A stretch of 33,988 nucleotides of DNA from an uncultured bacterium (GTDB lineage: Bacteria > Actinomycetota > Coriobacteriia > Coriobacteriales > Coriobacteriaceae). The stretch is taken from assembly GCA_905214525.1 (NCBI GenBank), contig CAJMMN010000026.1, positions 1 through 33,988 of the forward strand, read 5' to 3'. The position numbers were made by a program, and so were the translations under genes. Positions 23,410 through 31,838 of this stretch are shown in pieces. A model generated the notes under the pieces. It made no database searches and had not been told where the DNA came from. It was given only the letters and a program-made list of their open reading frames with translations. Position 1 is the stretch's first letter. Each line of letters opens with the position of its first letter.

Positions 23410-25179
23410 ATGGCAGCCTTGTTCACGACCCCCAAACGCAATGACACTACCGCCGGAACCCATGTTGCCGAACCCGACGTTCGCCGTCGCATAGGACTCG
23501 CGCACGGCAGCTGGCGCCGCGTGACGCGCCGCATCGTCGCGGGCGCCGTGTGCGCGCTCACGGTGAGCTCGCTGCTCATGCCGAGCGTCTCGCTCGCAGC
23601 GGAATGGGTCAAGGTCGGCGGCAACAAGTACAACACCGCGGCGAGCGACGAGGCCGGTACCTGGTCGTGGGACGGCGCCGACGACTTGAAGCTCAACAAC
23701 TATAACGGCGGCGAGATCCAGGCCGCAGGCAAGCTCAACGTGAATTACTCGGGAACCAACATCGTCACTGCCGAATGGATCGAAAGCATCAACGTTTCTC
23801 ATGGCACTAACGAGAATGCCGAGCTCAATATCCAAGGCGACGCGGGCAGCACGCTCAGCGTGACATCTACTGAGGACGCTATCCTCTCCACGGGTAATAT
23901 CAACATCGACGGAGCCGGATCCGTCAACGCCACGAGCACTGGGTTTGATGCCATCAATGCCGGGGGTGATCTCGCTATCAAAGGTTCGGGCAACGTCAAC
24001 GCCACGGGTGCATCGGATGGCATCAGGGCAAACGGCAATATCACGATTGACGACAGCGGAGCCGTCACCGCCAGGGCTACCGAGGACAAGGGTATTGGAA
24101 CCGACAAGAACCTCACCATCAAGGGTGGCGGGACGGTCGAGGCAAGCTCAGCTGATGGTGAGGCCCTTTGGAGCGGCGGCAATATCAACATCTCGGACGG
24201 CAGCCAGGTCAAGGCAAGCTCCGAGAAAGACGCTGCCGTCGAGGCCAAGGGCAGCCTCGCAGCCACAAACGCCTCCCTCAACGTAAACGGTGTTGAATAT
24301 GGCGTCTATGCCCACAAGGGCATCACCCTCGATCATGCAAACGTGACGGTCCGTGCAGGTAAAGGCAGATACGGTGGCGCCATCGCCCTCTTCACCTACC
24401 AGGACGACATCGTCGTCAAGAACGGCTCCACCGTGGACGCGTTTGCGGAAGGCGAGGTTTCGGCTGCATTCTCCACCAGAAACGATCGACCCAACGAGAA
24501 GGGTGGCCACATCTACATCAGCGACTCCGTTGTCAAGGCCATAGCCCGCTATGTCGAGAACGGCGACGGCCCCACCCCCTACAGCGAAAACCAAGATGGC
24601 GAGACGAGCCCCGAGCCCCAAGGCGAGAACATCGGCATCATCGCCCAGACCGGCGAGGGCGTCACACCCGCAGTCATCTCGATCATCCGCAGCAAGGTAA
24701 CGGCCGAAGGAGATACAGCGGCAATCTTTGCCCGTGCCATGAGCGCTGACGGCAAGACAATCGGCACCATCAAGATTGAGAACGCCGCCATCCAGACGCC
24801 CGAAGGCGGCAAGGTCATTGACTATCGCAAGCTCCGTAACGGCATCTACGAGGCAGGCCAAGCCATCGGCACGGGCGACGCTGTGATCGACTCCCCCTAT
24901 AACGAAGCTGTCGCCAAGAGCATGGTCATCGCACCTCCCGAGGTAGCCAAGCCGGAAGACCCCAAGCCCGACGAGACCAAGCCCGCGGAGTCCAAGCAGG
25001 ACCCCAAGCCCGAGGGCGCAAAGACGACCAAGACCGTTGCGGTTGCAACCACGAAGGCCAAGGCCACCGGCGTGCTCGCGGCAACCGGCGACACCTCGGG
25101 TGCGGCCATCGTGGCAACCGTCCTTGCGGGAACAGCCGCTATCGCCGCAGGCACCATGGCGAGCCGCAAACGCTCGTAG
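23410..25179 (+). CDS. Beta-helix surface protein with LAATG wall anchor, paralogue 2
   Basis: Tandem paralogue of the gene at 21354, 589 residues, with the same architecture. The N-terminal region (MAALFTTPKRND, LAHGSWRRVTRRIV.GAVCAL) and C-terminal anchor (LAATGDTS ... MASRKRS) are almost identical. The first third of the beta-helix differs most, including the region after KLNVNYSG. The middle carries the same GGHIYISDSVVKAIARYVE and AEGDTAAIFA segments. The start at ATG 23410 has GGGAG upstream. This pattern of conserved signal, anchor and core with a divergent helix face suggests diversification of the exposed surface. It has its own leader, nearly identical to that of paralogue 1, so the two are probably expressed under similar control. 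Confidence 0.85.
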   Translation: MAALFTTPKRNDTTAGTHVAEPDVRRRIGLAHGSWRRVTRRIVAGAVCALTVSSLLMPSVSLAAEWVKVGGNKYNTAASDEAGTWSWDGADDLKLNNYNGGEIQAAGKLNVNYSGTNIVTAEWIESINVSHGTNENAELNIQGDAGSTLSVTSTEDAILSTGNINIDGAGSVNATSTGFDAINAGGDLAIKGSGNVNATGASDGIRANGNITIDDSGAVTARATEDKGIGTDKNLTIKGGGTVEASSADGEALWSGGNINISDGSQVKASSEKDAAVEAKGSLAATNASLNVNGVEYGVYAHKGITLDHANVTVRAGKGRYGGAIALFTYQDDIVVKNGSTVDAFAEGEVSAAFSTRNDRPNEKGGHIYISDSVVKAIARYVENGDGPTPYSENQDGETSPEPQGENIGIIAQTGEGVTPAVISIIRSKVTAEGDTAAIFARAMSADGKTIGTIKIENAAIQTPEGGKVIDYRKLRNGIYEAGQAIGTGDAVIDSPYNEAVAKSMVIAPPEVAKPEDPKPDETKPAESKQDPKPEGAKTTKTVAVATTKAKATGVLAATGDTSGAAIVATVLAGTAAIAAGTMASRKRS

Positions 25180-25236
25180 ACGCCTCTGCGCACATGGCAG
25201 CTCCCGCGAAGGCCCCGAGTCCCAGCACCGTTTAAC

Positions 25237-25276
25237 AACGCCACCGCCGAGCTCCCCTCCGGCGGTGGCGTTTTCC
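25237..25276 (+). terminator. Terminator of surface-protein paralogue 2
   Basis: AACGCCACCGCCG (25237-25249) pairs exactly with 25260-25272 and is followed by a T-run. Confidence 0.93.
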
Positions 25277-25346
25277 ATATGCGTCCGCAGGGTATGCACG
25301 AGATTGTCTTTTGTCTAGCCCAACCTGCATGAGCCGGCGTGCGACA

Positions 25347-26051
25347 ATGGGGGCCGTCGATATCACAACGTCGAGAGAAGCCCGTCATGGAAGCGCATCA
25401 AAGCAGATAACCGTTCATGCACAGCATGCCGAAAGCGCACCAGTCATCTATCTTCCCGTGGTCATGGGCGACGGCGCGGAGGTTTATGAACGCTGCCGAG
25501 AGCTCAACTGCCCGCCCTTCACGCTTGTCGGCATTGGCAGCCTCAACTGGAATCGCGAGCTGAGCCCCTGGGGATGCGACGGAACCGTGCGCGATGCCGA
25601 GCCCTTTGGCGGTCAGGCTTCCGGATTTCTCGATGAGCTGTTGAACTGGATAATCCCAGAGGCCGAGTCGTCGCTTCCTCAGCCGCCCACCTGGCGCGGC
25701 ATTGCCGGCTACTCGCTCGCGGGCCTCTTCGCGCTCTGGTCCCTCTGGCAAACCGACGCCTTTAGCCGCGCCGCAAGCGCATCGGGGTCGTTGTGGTTTC
25801 CCGACTTTGTCGATCGCGCCAGCACGGCCCCTTTTGCCGGCAACCCGCAGGCCGTCTATCTGTCACTCGGCAAAAAGGAGACCAAGACACCCAACCGCAT
25901 GATGCGGCATGTACTCGACGACACACGCGCGATGGAAGCGTTGCTCGTCGCGCGCGGCATTCCAACAACGCTGGAGCTCAACCCCGGCAATCACTTTGCC
26001 CAAACCGATCTGCGCATGGCACGTGGCATCCACTGGATATTGACGCATTAA
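25347..26051 (+). CDS. Alpha/beta-hydrolase esterase
   Basis: Serine hydrolase of the putative-esterase/siderophore-esterase type, 234 residues from the start used here. The nucleophile elbow is GYSLAGL (Ser123), and the catalytic His is His216 in NPGNHF; the Asp is less certain. No signal peptide, so probably cytoplasmic. The start is doubtful: ATGs at 25311, 25329 and 25347 are in frame but lack ribosome binding sites. The only well-placed site (GAGAGAAG, then ATG at 25387) opens a different frame that stops after seven codons, just before the conserved KQITVHA segment. That may mark a one-base frameshift or sequencing error. It is convergent with uraA. Substrate unknown. Confidence 0.7.
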   Translation: MGAVDITTSREARHGSASKQITVHAQHAESAPVIYLPVVMGDGAEVYERCRELNCPPFTLVGIGSLNWNRELSPWGCDGTVRDAEPFGGQASGFLDELLNWIIPEAESSLPQPPTWRGIAGYSLAGLFALWSLWQTDAFSRAASASGSLWFPDFVDRASTAPFAGNPQAVYLSLGKKETKTPNRMMRHVLDDTRAMEALLVARGIPTTLELNPGNHFAQTDLRMARGIHWILTH

Positions 26052-26088
26052 AAATGACACCCGCGCGTACGCATGGGCGCCATTTTTT
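26050..26088. terminator. Bidirectional terminator between esterase and uraA
   Basis: An imperfect stem with AAAAATG and CATTTTTT at its ends sits between the convergent genes and gives T-runs on both strands. Confidence 0.65.
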
Positions 26089-26108
26089 GATTCAGCTGGA
26101 CGCAGTTG

Positions 26109-27443
26109 TTACTCAGCAGCCTCCTCAAGCTCGGAGACATCAAACTCAAAGTCGTTACCCGGTAGGATGGCATTGAGCACAATGCCCACCAGCGAACCCA
26201 CGGCAAGACCCGAAAGCGAAATCGTCACGCCGCCCAGCTCCAACACGATGGCACCGGCGGTGCTGTACGCAATGCCGAGCGAGAGCACGAGCACCAGAGC
26301 TGCCACCAGCACGTTGCGGTTGTTCTGGAAATCGACCTGGTTTTCGATGAGGTTGCGGACGCCCACAGCGCTGATCATGCCGTAGAGCACGAGCGACACG
26401 CCGCCGATAACGCATGCCGGCATGGCGGCGATGACCGCGGCGAACTTGGGGCAGAACGAAAGCACGATGGCGCAGCACGCGGCAATGCGGATCACGCGCG
26501 GGTCGAACACGCGCGTCAGGGCGAGCACGCCGGTGTTCTCGCCATAGGTGGTGTTGGCCGGAGCGCCAAAGAGCGAAGCCAGGATCGTGGCAAGGCCGTC
26601 GCCGAGCAGCGTGCGATGCAGACCGGGATCGGCGATGTAGTTACGCTCGCAAGTGGAGCCGATAGCCGAGATATCACCGATATGCTCGATCATGGTCGCA
26701 AAGGCCAGCGGCATGATGGTAATGATGGCCGTCGTGGCAAGGCCGCTATCGAACTGCGGGCCAAAGAGCGCAAACACGGTGTTGTCCCACACGATGGGCA
26801 AGCCAACCCAGGGAGCGGCTGCGACGCCAGAGAAGTCGACCTCGCCCAGCGCAGCCGCAACGGCATAGCTCACCACAACGCCTAGCAGAATCGGCACGAT
26901 CTTGACCATGCCGCGGCCCCAGATGTTGCAGATGACGATAACGGCAACGGCAATGACAGCCACAAGCCAGTTGGTCTGGCTGTTAGTAATAGCGGAACTT
27001 GCCAGGATCAAGCCGATGGAAATGACGATGGGACCAGTCACCACCGGCGGAAAGAAGCGCATGACGCGCTTGGCGCCAAACGCGCGGAACAGGGCCGCCA
27101 GCACCGGATAGAGCAGGCCGGCGCAGGCTACACCCAGGCAGGCGTAGGGCAAAAGCTCGGCCTCGCCGTTGGGCGCGATTGCGGCATAACCGGCAATAAA
27201 GGCAAACGACGAGCCCAAGAAGGCCGGCACCTTACCGCGCGACAGGAAGTGGAACAGCAGCGTGCCCAAGCCGGCAAACAAAAGCGTTGCCGAAACCGAG
27301 AGACCGGTGAGCACGGGCACCAGCACCGTGGCACCAAACATGGCAAACAGGTGCTGTAGGCCGAGCAAAAACATGCGCGGGCGGCCGAGCGACGATGCGT
27401 CGTAGATGGCATCGGTGACGGCGGGCGTCGAAGACTGGGACAT
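26109..27443 (-). CDS. uraA: Uracil permease (UraA-type, NCS2 family)
   Basis: Proton-coupled uracil importer in the cytoplasmic membrane, 444 residues with about 14 hydrophobic segments. Family landmarks are LGLQHLFAMFGATVLVP near the N-terminus, the substrate-binding ATMIEHIGDISAIG and TTYGENTGVLALTRV, plus FFPPVVTGPIVISIG. The ATG at 27443 has GAAAGGA upstream; the open frame continues a further 58 codons without support. A short hairpin (TCGGGCA 27470-27476 with 27489-27495) lies in the leader, but I see no PyrR-type attenuator. It lies 122 bases downstream of the MetE-like gene. Confidence 0.94.
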   Translation of the reverse strand: MSQSSTPAVTDAIYDASSLGRPRMFLLGLQHLFAMFGATVLVPVLTGLSVSATLLFAGLGTLLFHFLSRGKVPAFLGSSFAFIAGYAAIAPNGEAELLPYACLGVACAGLLYPVLAALFRAFGAKRVMRFFPPVVTGPIVISIGLILASSAITNSQTNWLVAVIAVAVIVICNIWGRGMVKIVPILLGVVVSYAVAAALGEVDFSGVAAAPWVGLPIVWDNTVFALFGPQFDSGLATTAIITIMPLAFATMIEHIGDISAIGSTCERNYIADPGLHRTLLGDGLATILASLFGAPANTTYGENTGVLALTRVFDPRVIRIAACCAIVLSFCPKFAAVIAAMPACVIGGVSLVLYGMISAVGVRNLIENQVDFQNNRNVLVAALVLVLSLGIAYSTAGAIVLELGGVTISLSGLAVGSLVGIVLNAILPGNDFEFDVSELEEAAE

Positions 27444-27565
27444 GGATGTCCTTTCGAATGGAAGGGCGATCGGGCATATCGGATAACCTGCCCGAACGAT
27501 ACGATCCGAACCATTGTACGCGATGCACCATGTCTCGCACGCGCCGTCACCTGCAAACGTTACCG

Positions 27566-28699
27566 CTATTTCCAAACGCGCTCGGCAACGCGCTTGACCA
27601 GCGCGATCTTTGCCCATTGCTCATCCTCGGTCAGCTTGTTGCCAATCTCGCAGCTGGCAAAGCCGCACTGGGGCGACAGATACAGGTTCTCGAGCGGAAC
27701 ATACTTTGCAGCCTCGTGAATGCGTTCGACGATGGCATCCTCGTCCTCAAGCTCAGCGGCCTTGGTGGTCACCAGGCCCAACACGACCTTCTTGCCGGGG
27801 GCAACGTACTTGAGCGGCTCAAAGCCACCGGCACGCGGCGTATCGAACTCAAGGTAGAACGCATCGACGTTCTCGTGTGCGAACAGGTACGGCGCGATGG
27901 GGTCATAGCCGCCCTCGAAGGCATAGGTGGAGTGGTAATTGCCGCGGCATACGTGCGTGTTGATAACCAAATCGTCGGGCTTGCCCGCGATGGCGGCATT
28001 GTTGAGCGCCACGCCCAGCTCGGACACCTTTTGCAGGTCGACCGGGCTCATACCAGTCTTTGCCACAAAGTCGGTATCGCAATAGATGCCCCAGGTGCAG
28101 TCATCAAATTGAATGTTGCGGCAGCCTGCGGCATACAGGTCGGCAATCACGGTGCGGTATGCCGCGGCGATAGCGTCGGCGAGCTCTTCGTCGGTCTTAT
28201 AGACAGCGCGCAGGCTCTCCTGCTGGCCATCGCAGCGGTCGAGCGTAACTTCGGAGAACGTCTGAATCGGCGCCGGGATGGTCTGGCGTGCAACGTGGCC
28301 CTCGCCCTCAAGTGCCTTGACAAACTTAAAGTGCTCGACAAACGGATGATTCTCGCCGCAAATGGGACCGGTTACCACGGCGGTATCGGCGGTGGTCTCC
28401 TCATCGTGGAACATATAGCCCGTACGCGAGGTGCGACGCTCGACGCCGTTCAGCCCCCACATAAAATCGAGGTGCCAGTAGCTGCGGCGGAACTCGCCAT
28501 CGGTGATGACCTGCAGGCCGGCGGCCTTTTGCTTTGCCACCAAATCGCGAATGGCATCGTCCTCGACGGCCTTAAGCTCCTCGGCATCAAGCGTGCCTGC
28601 CGCATAGGCAGCGCGGGCATCCTTTACGGTCTGCGGACGAAGAAAGCTGCCGACGATATCAGCGCGAAACGGCGCGTTCGGTTGAATTGAAGTGCTCAT
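27566..28699 (-). CDS. MetE C-terminal-like (YxjG/YxjH-type) methyltransferase
   Basis: Homologue of the catalytic half of cobalamin-independent methionine synthase; proteins of this short class (about 375 residues) are annotated as methionine synthase II-like and are thought to move methyl groups to homocysteine or a related thiol. The 377-residue protein keeps the zinc ligands: His249 and Cys251 (NTHVCRGN), Glu284 (FYLEFDTPRAG) and Cys345 (LSPQCGFAS). It lacks the N-terminal domain of full MetE, so the methyl donor is uncertain. The ATG at 28699 follows AAGGGAG. A LysR-type gene lies upstream on the same strand, and two palindromes sit between them. Confidence 0.88.
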   Translation of the reverse strand: MSTSIQPNAPFRADIVGSFLRPQTVKDARAAYAAGTLDAEELKAVEDDAIRDLVAKQKAAGLQVITDGEFRRSYWHLDFMWGLNGVERRTSRTGYMFHDEETTADTAVVTGPICGENHPFVEHFKFVKALEGEGHVARQTIPAPIQTFSEVTLDRCDGQQESLRAVYKTDEELADAIAAAYRTVIADLYAAGCRNIQFDDCTWGIYCDTDFVAKTGMSPVDLQKVSELGVALNNAAIAGKPDDLVINTHVCRGNYHSTYAFEGGYDPIAPYLFAHENVDAFYLEFDTPRAGGFEPLKYVAPGKKVVLGLVTTKAAELEDEDAIVERIHEAAKYVPLENLYLSPQCGFASCEIGNKLTEDEQWAKIALVKRVAERVWK

Positions 28700-28740
28700 A
28701 GATATCTCCCTTTGCATTGGTTGCTTTACTGGGACAGAGT

Positions 28741-28807
28741 ATGAGCGCTCATATGGCCATCGTAAAATATACGTTTACAACAGTTTGATATAGATAGTTC
28801 CTATATC
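28741..28807. promoter_or_regulatory. Palindromes before metE-like gene
   Basis: ATGAGCGCTCAT (28741-28752) is a perfect 12-bp palindrome. GATATAG (28787-28793) and CTATATC (28801-28807) form a 7-bp inverted repeat. Both lie in the 155 bases between the LysR gene and the MetE-like start and are candidate binding sites for that LysR protein. Confidence 0.5.
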
Positions 28808-28854
28808 AGTCTGGACTGCCGTAAAGAAATTTGACCCGCGCGGAGCACAGCAGC

Positions 28855-29751
28855 CTAGATATGCTGACGGATCGCGTCGATATAGGCTTGGCCGTAGCGC
28901 GTGAGCGTCGTATTTTTGCGCGTGATGATGCCGATCTCCATGTACTCGTCTACATCGAGCGGAATCGAAATGATGCCGGGACCGTTAAGTTCGTGGCTGA
29001 TCACGCCCGAACACACCGTGTAGCCGTTGAGTCCCATGGCCAGGTTGAACAGCGTCGCACGGTCGCGCACGCGGATATTCTTGCGGCGCTCAAAGGTCGA
29101 GGTCAGCTCCTCGGAATAGTAAAACGAGTTATAGCTGCCCTGCTCATAGGACAAGAATGGGTAGTCCTCGAGGTCTTCGAGCGTCACACTGGAGCGGTCA
29201 GCCAACGGGTGGTCGGCACACACAAAAACGTGCGGCGTGGCGCAGAAGAGCCCTTCGAACACGAGCTCGTTGGCCGCCAGCATGCGCTCGATAACCTCGC
29301 GGTTATGCTCCGACAGATACAGGATGCCCAGTTCGCTTTTCATATGCGCGACGTCCTCGATAATCTCGTGAGTCTGTTCCTCGCGCAGGGTAAAGTCATA
29401 GCGCGCGGCATCGAATTCACGGATCACGTCGACAAACGCATTAACGGCAAAGGAATAATGCTGGCAGCTCACACTAAAGTGCGGCACCTGCTCGGACGCG
29501 CCCTTGTACTTGCCCTCGAGCAGGTCGGCCTGGTCGAGCACCTGGCGCGCGTAGCCCAAGAAGGTCTCGCCTTCCTCGGACACAATGACGCCCTTGTTGG
29601 TGCGCTCAAAGATGTGCACACCCATCTCGTTTTCGAGATCGCGGATCGATGCGGTAATCGAAGGCTGCGACACAAAGAGTCGGCGCGAGGCCTCGGTGAT
29701 GCTGCCGCATTCGGCAACCTTTACAACATATCTGAGCTGCTGAAGCTTCAT
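28855..29751 (-). CDS. LysR-family regulator (CysB/MetR-like size)
   Basis: The 298-residue protein has a LysR helix-turn-helix at 1-60 (MKLQQLRYVVKVAECGSITEASRRL, SQPSITASIRDLENEMG) followed by an effector-binding domain (VPHFSVSCQHYSFAVNAFVDVI...). The ATG at 29751 has AGGGAGG upstream and matches the usual LysR N-terminus, so the 40-codon upstream extension is rejected. It starts 10 bases after the HAD gene ends, so it is probably co-transcribed with it, and it precedes the MetE-like gene. Regulation of methionine/methyl metabolism by this protein is inference from position. Confidence 0.92.
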   Translation of the reverse strand: MKLQQLRYVVKVAECGSITEASRRLFVSQPSITASIRDLENEMGVHIFERTNKGVIVSEEGETFLGYARQVLDQADLLEGKYKGASEQVPHFSVSCQHYSFAVNAFVDVIREFDAARYDFTLREEQTHEIIEDVAHMKSELGILYLSEHNREVIERMLAANELVFEGLFCATPHVFVCADHPLADRSSVTLEDLEDYPFLSYEQGSYNSFYYSEELTSTFERRKNIRVRDRATLFNLAMGLNGYTVCSGVISHELNGPGIISIPLDVDEYMEIGIITRKNTTLTRYGQAYIDAIRQHI

Positions 29752-29761
29752 AGCGCCCTCC

Positions 29762-30670
29762 CTAGACGTTCGTGACGTCGAAACCCGTCGCATCCATCTG
29801 ACGCATAAACGGCGGCATCTCCCCCGTCGCGGCGCAGGCGGCAATCTGATGCAGAGCCTCGGCAACCGCATCGTCTACCGCAGCGCCGATATGCCAGCGC
29901 GCGGCAGCCGTGACAGCCTCGTTGGCATTGGCGACTGCAACGGAGTTGGGAACGGCATCGATCATGGGCAGGTCGTTATCGGAATCACCGAATACGGCCA
30001 CCTCGTCGAGCGTCAGGTCCAAAGCGCGCGCCAGCTCCAGCGCGGCGCAACCCTTGTCCCAACCTGCTGGAAGGATATCGAACAGGCGCACACGATTGTT
30101 GGGAAACACGAGTGAGAGCTCCGGTACCTCAGCGGCAACGCGCTCACGTAGCTCCGCGAGCTCCTCACGCGAACGGGCGCTCCAGATATTCGCCTTGTAT
30201 ACCGGGGCATCATCGACAACGGGACGGCACGGAGCCTCTTCGCCCTTGAGCCATGCGTTGCCGCCCGACTCCATGGCGCGACGCACGCGCTCGGGGTCGC
30301 TCGTCACGCAATAGGCATCGTTATCCCAAAAGTCGTCACCCAGGCTGTAGACCTTTAGATAGGTATCGTCGGTCTCTTGCTCGAGGTAATCGGCCAGACG
30401 CATCAGGGCATCGTTGTCGGTCGCGCGCGAAGCGACCGCCTGACCGTCGACAAACATGACCTGGCCGTTGCAGAACGCACCGGTCGAAAAGCACTCGGAA
30501 CGATTTTTGAACATCCAGCCCATCGCGGACGGCTGGCGACCCGAAACCGGGCCAAAGTGCAGACCCGCCGCCTGCATGGCATGAATGCCCTCGATGGCGC
30601 AGTCGCTGGCGCCATCGTGTCCAGCAGGAATCAGCGTATCGTCCATATCGGTCAGAACAAGTTTGATCAT
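29762..30670 (-). CDS. HAD-superfamily (Cof-type) phosphatase
   Basis: Cytoplasmic sugar-phosphate or cofactor phosphatase of the Cof/YbiV class, 302 residues. Motif I is DMDDTL (nucleophile Asp8, acid Asp10), motif II lies near PVSGRQPS, and motif IV is FGDSDNDLPM; a cap domain lies between (about 85-195). The ATG at 30670 has GAGGGG upstream; a further 97 open codons upstream run into the palindrome and are not coding. It is divergent from the thiamine operon and upstream of a LysR gene. The natural substrate is unknown; some Cof proteins act on thiamine pyrimidine pyrophosphate, and the divergent thi genes make that worth testing. Confidence 0.9.
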   Translation of the reverse strand: MIKLVLTDMDDTLIPAGHDGASDCAIEGIHAMQAAGLHFGPVSGRQPSAMGWMFKNRSECFSTGAFCNGQVMFVDGQAVASRATDNDALMRLADYLEQETDDTYLKVYSLGDDFWDNDAYCVTSDPERVRRAMESGGNAWLKGEEAPCRPVVDDAPVYKANIWSARSREELAELRERVAAEVPELSLVFPNNRVRLFDILPAGWDKGCAALELARALDLTLDEVAVFGDSDNDLPMIDAVPNSVAVANANEAVTAAARWHIGAAVDDAVAEALHQIAACAATGEMPPFMRQMDATGFDVTNV

Positions 30671-30710
30671 AAGGTCCCCTCGGTCATTCTTTATCCCGTC
30701 TATTGTAACG

Positions 30711-30812
30711 ACCTGCCAATAAGGGACAGGTTTATCTTGGCAGGTTTTATCTGGGAAAACGCAGCGCCCCTGTTGCCACCTGCCAAAATAAACCTGTCCC
30801 ATATTGGCAGGT
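30711..30812. repeat. Nested 35-nt palindrome (REPIN-like)
   Basis: Arms 30711-30745 and 30778-30812 are inverted copies matching at 33 of 35 positions. Each arm is itself bounded by ACCTGCCAA and TTGGCAGGT, so the whole can fold as a cruciform. The core GGGACAGGTTTAT resembles RAYT-associated repetitive palindromes. It lies between the divergent HAD gene and the TPP riboswitch. Confidence 0.8.
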
Positions 30813-30839
30813 GCGCTAGTATAGGGAACAACAGATTCG

Positions 30840-30932
30840 ATGCGGGAGTGCCGGCGGTGCAAACCACAAGGCTGAGAGGGCATAGGGCCCAATCCTTTGA
30901 ACCTGTCAGTTAATGCTGGCGTAGGGAGCATG
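30840..30932 (+). promoter_or_regulatory. TPP riboswitch (THI element)
   Basis: The conserved parts of the thiamine pyrophosphate aptamer are present in order: GCGGGAGTGCCG at the base, the pyrimidine-sensing GGCTGAGAGGG, then CCTTTGAACCTGTCAGTTAA, TGCTGGCGTAGGGAG. It precedes thiM with a terminator in between, so it should switch off transcription when TPP is plentiful. Confidence 0.97.
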
Positions 30933-30942
30933 CCGCCTTTAC

Positions 30943-30974
30943 AGGGGCGCTGTCTATGCACAGCGCCCCTTTTC
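30943..30974 (+). terminator. Riboswitch expression-platform terminator
   Basis: AGGGGCGCTGT (30943-30953) pairs exactly with 30960-30970, followed by TTTTC, 10 bases after the aptamer and before the thiM ribosome binding site. This is the TPP-dependent terminator. Confidence 0.92.
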
Positions 30975-30995
30975 TATGCCAAGGAGGCATGTGCA

Positions 30996-31835
30996 GTGAT
31001 TGATTCGGAACAGCTTAAGCAACATATGGTCAAGGCCGTAGAGGAGATTCGAGCCACCAATCCGATGGCCGGCTCCATCACCAACACGGTGACGATCGAC
31101 TTTGTCGCCAACGCGCAGCTCGCCGTGGGCGGTTCGGCCGCCATGGTCTATCTGCCCGACGAGGGCGAGGCGCTCGTTGCCGGCGGCGCCGCCATCTATC
31201 TCAACATGGGCACGCTCTTCCCCATCTACGAGCAGACGATTCCCCGCGCGGCCAAGGCGGCACACGACGCCGGCAAGCCCTGGGTGCTCGATCCGGTGGG
31301 TCTGGGCATCGGTAGCCTGCGCACCCAGCTGGTAAACGAGCTCAAGCAGTACAAGCCCGCCATCGTACGCGGCAACGCCTCCGAGATCATCGCACTCTCC
31401 GGCCTGTGGGGTCTTGAGGGCGAGTCGGCCGATCTGAGCCGCGTACGTGGTGTCGATACCACCGACACGGTCGACGCCGCCCGCGATGCCGCCGTGGCGC
31501 TCGCTCGCTACACCGGCGGCGCCGTTGTGGTCTCGGGCGAAGTCGACCTGATTACCGACGGCACGACCGTGGCCAAATCCCACGGCGGCAGCCCGCTCAT
31601 GTCCAAGATTACCGGCTGCGGTTGCTCGCAGGGCGGCGTGCTGGCCGTGTACGCCTGCGCTGCCGATCCGTTTACGGCAGCCGTCTGCGGTACCGCCGTC
31701 TACAACGTCGCCGGCACGCGTGCCGCCGCCGTCGCCGATGCCCCGGCAAGCTTTAAGGTCGCCTTTATCGACGAGCTCTACCGCGCAACCGCCCAAGACA
31801 TCGCCGATAACCAACTCGAGCTCGAGGAGGCATAA
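30996..31835 (+). CDS. thiM: Hydroxyethylthiazole kinase
   Basis: Phosphorylates the thiazole alcohol salvaged from thiamine breakdown, giving the substrate of ThiE; cytoplasmic, ribokinase-like fold. The 279-residue protein shows SITNTVTIDFVANAQLAVGG near the N-terminus, WVLDPVGLG, the ATP-binding RGNASEI and the C-terminal catalytic loop ITGCGCSQGG. The start is GTG at 30996 with AAGGAGG eight bases upstream; the nearby ATG at 30989 is out of frame. It is the first gene of a three-gene operon under the TPP riboswitch. Confidence 0.95.
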   Translation: MIDSEQLKQHMVKAVEEIRATNPMAGSITNTVTIDFVANAQLAVGGSAAMVYLPDEGEALVAGGAAIYLNMGTLFPIYEQTIPRAAKAAHDAGKPWVLDPVGLGIGSLRTQLVNELKQYKPAIVRGNASEIIALSGLWGLEGESADLSRVRGVDTTDTVDAARDAAVALARYTGGAVVVSGEVDLITDGTTVAKSHGGSPLMSKITGCGCSQGGVLAVYACAADPFTAAVCGTAVYNVAGTRAAAVADAPASFKVAFIDELYRATAQDIADNQLELEEA

Positions 31836-31838
31836 GCC

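Larger units (their letters stand above)
21101..25196 (+). repeat. Tandem duplication of a 2-kb unit
   Basis: Unit 1 (21101 to about 23155) and unit 2 (23160 to about 25196) each contain, in order, the last codons of azgA, a terminator, a conserved leader (PyGCCCTCCAAACGGCACTA type) and a surface-protein gene. Similarity begins at GTGGATCGC in both (21101 and 23160). The 3' flanks of both genes share CGCACA and then diverge. Confidence 0.8.

Noticed and set aside
27444..27565. PyrR-type attenuator before uraA
   Set aside because: Only a short 7-bp hairpin is visible, with no U-run and no PyrR-binding consensus I can recognise.
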